Positions 21,830 through 35,100 of a DNA stretch of 47,500 nucleotides are shown one piece after another (the first letter of the stretch is position 1; the number at the start of each line of letters is the position of its first letter). A program made the position numbers and the translations under genes. The stretch comes from Glandiceps talaboti (taxonomy: Eukaryota > Hemichordata > Enteropneusta > Spengelidae), in contig NC_135562.1 of assembly GCF_964340395.1 (NCBI RefSeq), positions 10,777,634 through 10,825,133 of the forward strand, read 5' to 3'. A model generated the notes under the pieces. The model saw nothing but the letters and a program-made list of their open reading frames with translations, was not told the DNA's origin and did no database searches.

Positions 21830-24238
21830 AGGTTTCTATGGCAACAAGTTTACTCCTATGTAACAACATTACAATTTCATTACTATTACCAAATTAGGGT
21901 CAATAATTACCCATTAGTTTTTGATCATTTGGTAGCTATGGTAACTATGACTAATTCTTGCATCATTAACAGACAGACAGAAAGTGGCATTAACTGCGAT
22001 GAAACAGACCTGACAAATGAAAACGGTTGAAGAATATATTACGATGCGATACATGGGTCTTGTCATTTTTAAAAACCTGAACATTCAGGTCTAATATCGT
22101 CTCATGATGCGTTTTATAACAACTTTCTTTTTGGGCATCTTTATCCAGCTTATAATGTTGACAAGCTAACCTGACTCCATACTGCATGGTGTCAAAAAAG
22201 ACATTACATAAGAAGCAAGTCACCCTAGATTTAGTCTCTGACTTGGTTAGACATAGTCTAGTTTCCTATACGTATTACGATCACTACGATCATCTCCACC
22301 GTATAGCCAAATATGTTACTGTAGCACAACATTCCATTTTAACCCTCGACAGCAATAGTTTAGTGGGGTTACAGCTGACCACTAGGTGGCAGTGTGATCA
22401 ATCAACTGTGGATGTTAGGTAGTTCAAAGCCCATTTTATCTCTTATGGATATTTTCTTGACAAATATTTTTGATAAAAAATTTGTAGAAGTGGTTTGTCA
22501 TACGTCACATGACTTTGTCTGACCAATCAGAGGAAATCCTAATGGAATGCTGCTTGACATTATAATGGCAATATTAGTGAACAATAAGTCATATATTGTG
22601 AAATTCTGGAGATGGAATGACAGTGAAAAGATTGTGATGTGTTGTCAAACGACAGAGAAATAACTACAAGTGAATTAGATGTATGATATTACATATAGAT
22701 ATGGTGGTATAGGGTTATGCATAACAATTGTACAATTTCTATAAAAGTAAAATCCTTGGGAAAAAAATATGTTTGTGTTGTGTTGTGTTTATTTAGCACT
22801 TGCAGTCTTGGATATAACTTCTAGATACATGTTGGACAATAGATATTTGACTCTGGCTGGAGAAACTTCGTAACAGAGATGGGATGTGGTAAAATTGATA
22901 CATCTGATCAATAACATGTTGGAGTTGGGAACTTAGTACGAGGAACTTTTGATTAATACATTTTATCTACTTACTGTTGTTAATCCTCTCTTTCCACTAG
23001 GGTGGGGTGGGGAGTGAGGGGTGGGGTGGTGTGGGGGTGTATTGTTTTTTACACATAAAGAGAAGTTGGGAAAAATGATATTAAATATAACTGACATTCT
23101 TTTGAAATTACAAAATCTATAATTCAGTTCATATGAAAAATCCATCATTTAAATATCCCAATATTTTTCTCTGTTTAGACAAGGTAGATACGTATGAGTT
23201 GAAAACGAGTACATGAGGTGATTAAAACATTGTCATAAGTATTTCCAGCTGAATGAAGAAAGTGGAGGAGAATAATATAATTTTACAGTGCAATACAATA
23301 ATGGCTATTGTTGATGTTTAGACTTGTACTTTGATCACCACAGACCCCAAATGAAGTAGATGTGCATTGTTATGATGTAGGACAACAATTATATAAATTT
23401 CATATTTTGTGTTCAAACATGTACAACTTGGCTTGCTCATGGCATCACTAATGACTATACATTCATACCATCCACTGTCATTATCGCCTATAAACTTTTC
23501 CAGAAGTTGGGGAACTGTCCAACATACCCATACATAGAGCTGACTCTATGAGGCATTTTGATTCTTACCATGTGACAGCTAATAAGCCTACCTAGCCTAC
23601 TGTTTTATATCAAATAATCCGGTGAAGGCACTACTGTATATTAAAATGATACACCACAACTCTATAAATTTACAATGAATTAAAATTTATTGATCTCAGT
23701 TACAATTCTAGTAAGAATGTATTCATGTTAAACGTGTCAACCATTATAAAACCCAAACTAGTTGTAACTCAAGTCTGCAATTTCTGAGATTTTTGTAAAA
23801 CTTGCTATTCTTGTTCTGCTGGTTAAATAATGTCAATGTGATAAACCACGTGCCTCTTTATGGCACCGTTTGAAATGTACCCACCAAGAGGCCGTTTGTT
23901 GCCTCAGCACAGAAACGTGCTCTGACTTGCGAGATTGAATTATGTAGATCCATTTCATTGTCTGTATCATAAGTATTGTATGAATAATTTTAGGTCTGTA
24001 CCCAAAATTCAAAACACAAACATGATGCTGATTGTGGAATGGTGCTAACTGTCGATTATCTTTATTCTCAATTTTAAAATTGAGGATACGTTAGTGACAG
24101 CTTACGAGAGAAATAATATTTTTAATATACGGGTTGTATGTTTCTGTAAAGTTTTGGTTCGTTTCTCACTGATGAGAAGTTGTTGTAAGTGAGACTTCTG
24201 TGGTTAAACTGACAGTCCTACATATCTTCACTTTCTGC
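21830..24238. other. Tail-to-tail intergenic region and 3' UTRs
   Basis: The stops of the xylose isomerase (21829) and DDX24 (24239) genes face each other across 2.4 kb. The left part is probably the xylose isomerase 3' UTR, but I find no AATAAA that I would choose for it; an ATTAAA lies at 23221. A G-rich tract at 22998-23040 (GGGGTGG repeats) is followed by AT-rich sequence. No coding region or strong repeat is visible. Confidence 0.6.
24061..24066 (-). terminator. Probable DDX24 polyadenylation signal
   Basis: AATAAA on the minus strand, 172 nt past the DDX24 stop codon. It is the first canonical hexamer downstream of that gene. Confidence 0.65.
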
Positions 24239-26087
24239 TCATTTCTTTCTCCGCTTGTTCCTTTTGGGTTTTGTTTTCTGTTTCCTTGGTAACCGTATTG
24301 ACTTGGCTAATGCAGTCTGTTCACCCATATCTTGTTTTACAGCCTGTATGGCACTCATGGCAGCATGACGGGAAGCGGCTATAGAGAAATGAAAATAATA
24401 ACATTATAGTAGATGACAAAACGTTGTACTACAAAAATTTCACAGCCTGTATTGCACATTTAACATGTGCGAACAGCATTACAACTGCTGACATCAGACT
24501 GTTGACAAACAAAACTTTGTAATATCTAGTTTCACAGCCTGTATTGCACATTTAACATGTGACCGACATTACAACTGTTGACATCGGACCATTGATGGAC
24601 AGAAGTTTGTAATATCTAGTTTTACAGCCTGTAACCAGCATTACAACTGCTGACATCAGATCATTGACGAACAGAACCTGTTACAAACAGGGAAAGTAGA
24701 CAAATGAATTGGATTAATAACACTTGGCTCAACATATTGGAAGTACAGAGACTTGTATTACACAGCATTGTTTGATAAGAACAGTTTTACGGCCACTTGA
24801 TGTGTGCATGAAGTGCCAGGAGAACTGGCAATTTGTTTGTGAACATGAACATCAAATTATGTAACATGGCTATAGACGTTTGGTTGTGTACCAACATGAT
24901 ATTTTGTACATATTTTTAGGACGATTAAAACATACCGTGTATTTTAGGCATTGATAAATGACCACCTCTAGTTGGATACAACACTGAATAACCTTTTGGG
25001 AAGATTGCTTTCTGTAACATTGACCTTAAACTCTCTGTTAAATAAAGAAAACAGACATTTATGTAAGGTACGACAAAATGATTCACAAATATGAGTGACA
25101 AATGGTTAATTATCATAATATTTTGGATATGGTTACACATTATTTGCATATATATGCATTTCCTACCTTGATGAAGACAGACATTTTAAAAATACCCTGA
25201 GTAAAAAATGAACAATAGGGCACTTGCAATCCAGACTGAGCATACTCAGACGCAAAGGACTATGGGATTATCTGTGGTTATTGTAATACCTAATCTGGAG
25301 CTACCGATAAAATAAACCTCCCACAATGGTCAAGTTGACTATGAATTGATCATTTGTGGTTATAAACAATGCAACATTATTGTTTACGATGATAATTGAT
25401 TAGTATTTATTAACACATTTCCCATGATGCAACATTCAACATGGCGGGTTTGCAAGTTCCCTATTGACTTTGAATTGAATATAAAATAATTTGGATAGTT
25501 AGGTCACAACAAGCCGATGGCAAACTTACAACATACATTATGAAAATATAGCAGAAGAATGATTTCAGTTCATTCACTTTTTGATAGCTTATGGGGAGCC
25601 TACAACTGGGACTAATTTTGGTAAATTTTCCGAATAAACAAACAAACAAATGAATAAATAAATGTATAAATAAATGTATGGTAGACTGATTCTAATATGC
25701 AAGATCTTGCGTTTTAACTTGTGAACAGTTATACTTACTTTTCTGTAATTTAAGGTGTTTTTCATGTTCTTTTTGTTCTACATTATCTCCTATATCCTGT
25801 AAGCTGTAAACTATAGTCAAGGCATATCACGACATGTTAAAGGCCAGTGATTCAATCCCAAGTTATAGTCCCAGCGCTTTCTTATCAGAGATGCATGAAT
25901 GATTGGAATGGACCATTCTTTTGTTCAGCCCCAGCCCAGCCCAACAACCACCCACCCACCCAACCAACCAACCAACCAACAACCACCTACCCACCCACCC
26001 ACTCACCCAACCAACCAACCAACCTTTCATTATGTATCATTCATAAATCAGTCAGTCATTCTGTCAGTCAATTAATCAGTCAATCAG

Positions 26088-26118
<31 letters not shown>

Positions 26119-26211
26119 GTTAATCAATCAGTCAGTCAGTCAGTCAGTCAATCAATCAATCAATCAGTCTGTCCGTCCATCAGTCAGTCAGTCTATCAAT
26201 CAATCAGTAAG

Positions 26212-26261
<50 letters not shown>

Positions 26262-29200
26262 CGTCCGTCAGTCAGTCAGTCAGTCAATCAGTCACTCAAT
26301 CAAACAATCAACCATAAAATACCAGGGCATTGAATGACTATAACACTCTGTCACTGATAGGCTGATTCATCAGAATCTGTAAATTTTACTAAAAGGATAC
26401 CATAATTCATCATCTAGTTCTATATCTAATTCCTGTGCATTTCGTATAAACCAGTCATTCTGACGTTTCTTTTTCATATAACGATGTTCCATGGTGTCAA
26501 TCATTCTAGTAGCATTAACTCTCTCCTTGACAGCTGATAAATATCTCCTCTCTATTGGAAACATTGCAATATCTTCATCTATGGAATCAGATTCAAAGAC
26601 AAAACAACAAAAGTCAGTGTGTAACTTTTCTACATGACACGTTTTACTGTAATAAGCAAAGACATTTCCAAGTTGCCAGTCACAACGTGGTTAAAGCTAA
26701 GGACTAACAGTCAGGAGTTTAAATCCGATTGAAGACAGGGGATTTTATCTGAATGACCTAAACCCAGAGTGAGAGTTCTACAGACTCAATGGGTAAGCTG
26801 TATCACTCAGCCTAACTCATTCACTAGAACAGTGCAAAATTTGGGGGTTACCCCTGGAGTACTGACTAGAGTAGTCAAAGATGATTACTCACACAGAACC
26901 CACAGGTGCTACATATTGCTCAGCTTGGGTGGCTTAGGCTAACTGGGAAAACCTTGTCTGTTGTGCAGTTGCTTGCTATGAGTGCAACTTTGTTTAGTAA
27001 ATACCTTCTCTGTTCTATAAATGAAAGTACTGCAATAACACACATGGCAAAAATGCAAATAACCCTGTGTAATGGGTTTCCATTATGATCATGACCTGGT
27101 GATCTGTCCTTTTACCAACTTGGTGATCTGTCCTTTTACCAACTCAAAACAAAATGTTCTTATCTACTTACCTCTGTCTAATGTTTTAATTAATCTTCTG
27201 TAATGCATAGAGTCATCTGGTCCTGCTAGCATTAGACTAAGTCCTTCTTTAGTAGCCCTAGCTGTACGACCACTACGGTGTACGTATGTCTGCAGGGAAA
27301 ATATATCAGTTTTATAAATATATGAAAGACTACCCTTGCTGTATGACCACTACGGTGTACGTATGTCTACAGGGAAAAAATAACAGTTTTATAAATTTAT
27401 GAAAGACTACCCTCGCTGTACGACCACTACGGTGTACGTATGTCTACAGGGAAAAAATAACAGTTTTATAAATTTATGAAAGACTACCCTCGCTGTACGA
27501 CCACTATGGTGTACAAATGTCTGCAGGGAAAAAATAACAGTTTTATAAATTTATGAAAGACTGTGCTCGCTGTACGACCAGTAGAGTGTATGTATGTCTA
27601 CAGTATAACATTATTTTGAAGTATGAAAAGGAAAGACTAACCTAGCTGAACAACCATCACCATGTTTTGGGAAACAGAGAAAAGTGTTTTGACATTAACA
27701 CAAATGAAAGAAATATATGGTGACTTTTCTGCATTTACATCGATAGCCAGACAAAAATATTGAACTAAAATAAAACCCAGTCATTGATCGATATGCTTTC
27801 AGTGGATATGTATATAATGGTTTTCTAAAGTGTAACAAATAATGTCTGACAGGCAGCTACATTATAACACCTGTATAGTTCAAGCCCACAAACATCAGTT
27901 TAGTTAGTTTGTGCATTATTAACTCAACTCAACCCACTTTCACACTCATGAGACATGTCAGATCACACCTGGTAACACACCATACATAAAGCTTCCTACC
28001 TCTGTGGTTCTTGGCACCTGGTAATGTACAACATGTTGAACATTTGGAATATCCAATCCCCTGGCAGCTACATCTGTTGCTAATAGCAACCCATTGGGAT
28101 TGGAGGAAAATCTCTCCAGGTTTTTGAGTCGTTGTTTTTGATGCATATCGGCATGTAAAGGTAAAGGTTGTCTTTGAAGAAGTGTTAAAATGGAAATTAA
28201 ACGCCTAATACAGTCAATACTGTTTGTAAACACCAAAGTACGTCCAGGATATTGAAGTAAAAAATAATACAGGTAATAATCCTAGAAAGGAAAAAAGTAC
28301 AAAACCATGTCAATGTATTCATTACTTTTTGCAACTTTTTCAGCTTTTTACTCCTAAGTACCTGAATATGTTTAGGATATTGAAGCAAGAACTAATACAT
28401 GTAAAAATATTTGAAAGCAAAATGCAGATATGACCATTGAAATGCAAGATGTTGTACTAAGTTTTATATCTACATGCCATCACATTTCACTGAATGTCTC
28501 CTCTTTCTCAAACACACACACACACACACACATACATACATACACACAGACACACACATACATGCACATGTGTACATACACACGCATGCATGCACAGACA
28601 GACGCATACTTAGTCACACACACAATACGTGTGCATATGTATGTACACAGACACACACACATGTACGCACACACACAGACATACTTAGACACACAGACAC
28701 ACATACATGCATATGTGTATGTACACACACACACACACACACAAACACATACAACTGAGCACATGGAAAGATATTCAAAGCTCCACACTATGAGTAACCA
28801 TTACTGTGTTCAACTTTCTGAACTTTAAATTTCATAATTTATATCAATATTACATATCTGATACATCACTACTGTGACAACTATACAAATAGGAGAATTT
28901 ATCAATTGAAATCATTATTACTAGACAACAAATATACTTATCACATACCTTTTCTTCCATTGCACAATGGATTCTAGCCTCAGTTAATGTTTTAACCATT
29001 ATGTCTTTTTTAGTTAGATCAACAACTTTCATATGATCTTCTCTAAGTCCAATCTCAGTGATCAAGGAATCTTAAAGAAAATGTGGCGAGTGTTAGGAAT
29101 GATCGCACAATGTCACACAAGCTAAATAAGTGAACTTTGTTTGTTTAGGGTGGGAGGACGTCTGACATCAGTGTGATTGCTGAACTTGATTTTCACACTT

Positions 29201-32107
29201 CTAACCAAATTTTGACGGAAAACTTTCACACCTTCTATGATAGAAGCTTCTGTATTTACTACTGAGATGCTGTTAAGTTGATATACAGTGCTGGGTTTCT
29301 GGTAGTATTTTAATGTGTTTGCAATTATGTGGATAAGTGAGCTGTAACTAAAGTATCATGTTTTTGATCTGACAACCAACAATATATTCACTGAAAATTG
29401 TTAGAATTCCAATAATTAGACATTATATACCGTATGTTAACTCACAGACTCTCCCCTCCACTGTCTATGGTTAACTACAGGTTTATTTTACCCATCATAA
29501 GTAATACAATAACAGGCTGAAATCATGAGTGCATCTTGATAACTTACCTAGTTTCTGTTCTTTGTTTATTTTGTATTTTTTCTTCTTCATCAGATTTCTA
29601 TGAGGACCAAGATGTACCATTGTTAAGGTAGCAGAGAATATAAATGTCTGTCTCTTGTGAGGAGTTTCACTTCTGGAAATAGATAATTAGTTATATGAGT
29701 GTCAAGAATGCAATGCTACCCATGACTTGGCTAAAGCCATGGCTTGTAGTAGGAGAGGAGGATAGGGGAGGATATGTTCATTATTTGTACAATATACTTG
29801 CCTTCCTCTATGTGGATTTTTCAGCAAGTCAGTCTAGTATAGGGTATACATGATGACAGTTCTGTATAGTGTTCTTTTGCCATCATTCTCTCCCAACTTC
29901 CTAGATTCAGTGGTGGGAGGTGGAGGGATTAAAGTGGGGTGGAAGGAGAAGTGAGGGTGGGGATGAATAGATTGATGGTGTGGGGATGGGTTGGGGTGGG
30001 GCATGATGTGTTACATCTCCAGTAGTAACGGCAATTCTGCATAGTGACATTTCTATTAGCTTCAGAGGAAGGGATGGGGTAGAGAAGTGACAATGGGGAT
30101 GGAGGAATGGGGAATGGCATGAGCTTGAGGGTAATACTTACCCACTGTTAATAGATCTAGTAATAAGTACAATTCTGTATACTGACTGTTCCCCATCACC
30201 CTATCAACTTTGGATGGATGAAGGAGTGGGGTGGAGGGGTGTGTGTGGGGGAGTTGGGGGGGGGGTGGAGGTGTGTGTGTGTGGGTGGGTGGGGGGTGGT
30301 TGGTGGATGGAAGGGGCTGAATGTAATACTTACCCATTTATGAGATCTAGCAATAAAGACAATTCTGCATAATGACCTTTCTCCACCATCCTATCTGCTT
30401 CATCAATGACTAGATACTTGACTTCATTTACTGTACTCAGATGAGGCTCATACTGCAATGTTGCCATGGAAATAGAGTAAAGAATGAGAATATTAACAAG
30501 TCCACCTGTAGCTTTACCAAATTATACGAACAACTATTCCATCTCTTTCTTACCATATACACTGTAATCAAATTGTTATCTAAGCTATTTGATCGGAACA
30601 AAATTATTTTTGTTGATTCAAACAGACTGTGTAAAGGATCTTGATAAACTAAAAGTTAAAGTTTGTAGAACATAGAGATTTCAGTCAAATATATAAACTT
30701 TCCATCATGAATGACCCATGACCTGAGTTTGACCTCTGACCTACAGGAAGTTGCCATCACAAACTTGTATAATCTGAAATTGAACTATAGTATTTCATGT
30801 ATGGCCTCCCGGCTGAACGAACAAAAATGTAGACTGAATGACTGAATGTTTCATCTTTACCATACTTTAAGTTACTTACATGTTGTATCAACTCCCATAA
30901 TCTTCCCGGCGTTGCTATGACAATTTGTGGTTTTTTCTTCAGTATTCTTTCTTGTTTTTGAGCCGACATTCCACCGACAACTACAGCTATCTATTGACCA
31001 ATCAAATCATTTGGGGGAAAAAAATAACTTTTTAGCTCAAAATACTGACAAAATGTTCAACAAAACCATCATGTAATGTAAAATATAGCAAAAGTCTTTG
31101 TAGAAGACACCCCCCCCCCCCCCAAAAAAAAAATGATGATAAAACCTCCTTCAGGGGGCTAATAATATATATGATTGACTCATGATTCAGTTTAAATGAA
31201 AATTTCAGTTTTGCCATCAAAATCAGAGATTCATGATGTACGAGTCCATTGAATTCAGAATTCTTGGTACGCATGTCATGTTATTGAAAGATGCATGAAA
31301 AGAAATCTTCTACTAGATAAAATGTGTTACCTAGTGTATTTTTGCACCAAATTTGTTATTTCTGACAAACACTAATGTAATAATAACAGAATCCCGTGAC
31401 AAATGAGTCACAGTATGTGTAATTGGGGTATTTGCCCTTTTTCTCATTTTCTGTAGTACTTTAGCTTGTGACTCATAACAGTATGGACATAGCCTGTTCA
31501 CTATGCTGTTGAGATACACCACTAGCTGGCTGTACCAGCTAATGATGTATCTCAACAGCATAGTGAACAGGCTAGTATGGACACAGATACACACCACAAA
31601 TATTCTGAGTATGCCAAACTGGGAGTAGGGGTGGCATCAGGAGTGGAGGTGGGGGTGGGGGGTTCTGTTATGTCACCAGCAATTCTTCTTACCTTAATAT
31701 CAGTATGTTTAGACACTGCTGTAAGATGTTGTTGAACCTGTATTGCTAATTCTCTGGTTGGAGTTAATATCAATGCAAGTAGTTTGTCAGACGGATTAGG
31801 TGTATCATCATTGTCATTCATCAATGTGTCAAATCTTTTGTCCTTCTTTCTCTCCTCTCTTTCCTGAATATTCAGTATGTGATGAAGGATGGGAATACCA
31901 AAGGCCAATGTTTTCCCACTTCCCTGAAAATATAATTTTACAATCACATTGAATCAGTATGTAATTGAGATTGTGAGTATCAAAGATCAATGTCTTGTAA
32001 ATTCTCAGTAAATTGTTTTACTTTACTTCATAATGAGTATGTATTTTTGATAGGGAACACCAAGTGCTTTCCTGTGACCATACAAATGCATGCACACACA
32101 CACACGC

Positions 32108-32147
<40 letters not shown>

Positions 32148-35100
32148 ACACATACATACATACAAACACACACAGACACACACATACATACATACATACA
32201 TACATACATACATACATACATACATACATACATACATACATACATACATACATACATACACACATACATACACACATACTGTAATATACATACACACACG
32301 CCCCCACCCCCCACACACACAGAGTACAGTACTTACTGTTTCAGCTGCTCCTATGATATCTTGATAGTCTCTGATAGCTGCAGGTAAACACTGTGTCTGT
32401 ATATCGGTAGGTGTAGTAAAACCAAGATCTACTAAACCATGTAATATTGGCTCTGGGACATACAGATTCAACCAAGGAGACATATCAACCTCTGTGGAAA
32501 AATATATAATATTAGTAGAAAATCTATTATCATAACTGTAATCTTTATTGAAGGCATTTTTATATGTGATTATTTCTATATCATTTATATGGAAAACTTG
32601 TAGTTGTCTATGCATGTAGGTTTTGTTATATGGTCCCTTTGACTCACAGCTTAGCCTTGGTCTACTGTAGTTGTCTATGCATGTAGGTGTTTTATATGGT
32701 CCCTTTAACCCACAGCTTAGCCTTGGTCTACTGTAGTTGTCTATGCATGTAGTTTTTTTTATATGGTCCATCTAACCTACAGCTTAGCCTTGGTCTACTG
32801 TAGTTGTCTATGCATGTAGTTTTTTTATATGGTCCATCTAACCTACAGCTTAGCCTTGGTCTACTGTAGTTGTCTATGCATGTAGGTGTTTTATATGGTC
32901 CCTTTAACCCACAGCTTAGCCTTGGTCTACTGTAGTTGTCTATGCATGTAGTTTTTTTATATGGTCCATCTAACCTACAGCTTAGCCTTGGTCTACTGTA
33001 GTTGTCTATGCATGTAGGTTTTGTTATATGGTCCCTCTAACCCACAGCACAGCCTTGGTCTACTGTAGTTGTCTATGCATGTAGGTGTTTTTTTATATGG
33101 TCCCTTTAACCCACAGCTTAGCCTTGGTCTACTGTAGTTGTCTATGCATGTAGGTTTTTTATATGGTCCATCTAACCCACAGCTTAGCCTTGGTCTACTG
33201 TAGTTGTCTATGCATGTAGGTGTTTTATATGGTCCCTCTAACCCACAGCTTAGCCTTGGTCTACTGTAGTTGTCTATGCATTTAGGTTTTTTTATATGGT
33301 CCCTCTAACCCACAGCTTAGTCTTGGTCTACTGTAGTTGTCTATGCATGTAGGTTTTGTTATATGGTCCCTCTAACCCACAGCTTAGCCTTGGTCTACTG
33401 TAGTTGTCTATACATGTAGGTGTTTTATATGGTCCATCTAACCCACAGCTTAGCCTTGGTCTACTGTAGTTGTCTATGCATGTAGGTTTTTTATATATGG
33501 TCCCTCTAACCCACAGCACAGCCTTGGTTGTCTACTGTAAAATTCAAAATAACCTACTTGACTTGGGTATATACAAAGTTTTGTTGATGGTTGTTAGTTG
33601 GTCAAATCATACACTTTGGTCTGTGGTAAAATCTATTGACATTTTCAAGACATTTTACAGGGCTTGTCCACAAATATAGTAAACCACCAAAGCTCAAGTG
33701 CCACACCACTACCAGAGTACATTCAACCAAGCAGTAGAAAAACTAGACAGCAACGCTGTAAACCTTACACAAAATTTGTATACAGCACAAACAGTGACTC
33801 ATATCAGTTCAGCTCCCCCTCCCCCTCCCCCACCCCGGACACTATAAAAGGACCAGGAGAAACTACCAAACTACATCACAGAACTTCTAACATTACAGCA
33901 ATTCAAGGATGTCATCAAAGTGAACTAACTTGTTTATATCTGTCTAGTATGCTAATAGTTTGTAGAATATAGACGTATGTAGGTGTGTTTTGTCGGTAGT
34001 ACCCTCATCCATTTGCTGAATAGGAAGAAATACGTAAACACACAGGAAACTGTATAAATGCTACCATATTTCTCCTTCTCTGTTCTAAACCCTTAGCAAA
34101 TATACAATGTACAGAAAACTGTGTAAATAATATGGTACTTCCCTTACTGTCATAAGACCCTAGTAAAAACCAGATTCAGTTTATTTCTTACCTCTCCATT
34201 TTTCATCTTCATCATACTGAAATTCATCATCTCCGATTTTCTCACTAGCATCATCATCACCCTCACCATCACCATCAGCATCATTACCATCACCATCATC
34301 ATCATTATTATCACCATCATCACCATCATCATTCTGCGTTTCTGTTTCAGGCGAGACTGATAATTTCTTTTTGTCTTTAACTTTCTTCTGTAAAGTAAAC
34401 ATTATTTTGATAATAAGTTGTACAGACTGAAAAAAGACGTGATTGATAAACATTGAAAAAAATATCTAATTAAAAAAAAATTCTTCGACCAAACCATCTT
34501 ACCTTTTTCTTTTGTCTACTTTTCTTCTTTTTCTTTACTGGTTCCTTCTCTTCATCATAACTTTGTGATTTTCTCTTCTTTCCTTTCTTTTCACCTTCTC
34601 CCTTGCCTTGTTGAACTTTTCCCGGCTGTGTATCAGGAAAAATAATGTATTCTAATCATTATATTTCTTTAAATTGGATGACAGCATCAATAGATAAATG
34701 AATATATGGACATTATTGTAATATATCATGTACTTATGATATAATACTTAGTACATGACATCAAAATATTTCCAAAAAGGCTTTTTTGATATTTAAACCG
34801 TAGGATGCCATTCTACCATCATGGTTTAACCACAAGCATTTGACATACTTGGCCAACAATATATGAAAGTGGTAAAATAACAGATTTCTAGGATTGCATA
34901 AATCCACACCAGATGTACATGTATGTAACGGGTAAAACAACACTGGTTTCTAGAATTGTCCACACACTGCAGATATCCGCAGTGTGTGGATTTAAGCGAT
35001 CCTAGTAACCTGTCTTATTTTATTTACCCCTTTCATATACTGTATTAATATTTTTATCACCCAAATATTAATATATTATTGATATTTTATTGTATTCTGA

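Noticed and set aside
26640-26830. Possible further tRNA-like SINE (GTGGTTAAAGC...GGAGTTTAAATCC)
   Set aside because: The B-box-like word is degenerate and I cannot align the body to the two clear SINEs. The similar weak signal at 39220-39285 is left out for the same reason.
28474-28828. Open frames rich in His/Thr or Cys/Val over CA repeats (also 32018-32771, 3220-3679, 25847-26317, 1081-1387)
   Set aside because: They are translations of microsatellites in any frame and have no non-repeat protein content, except where they run into true DDX24 exons.
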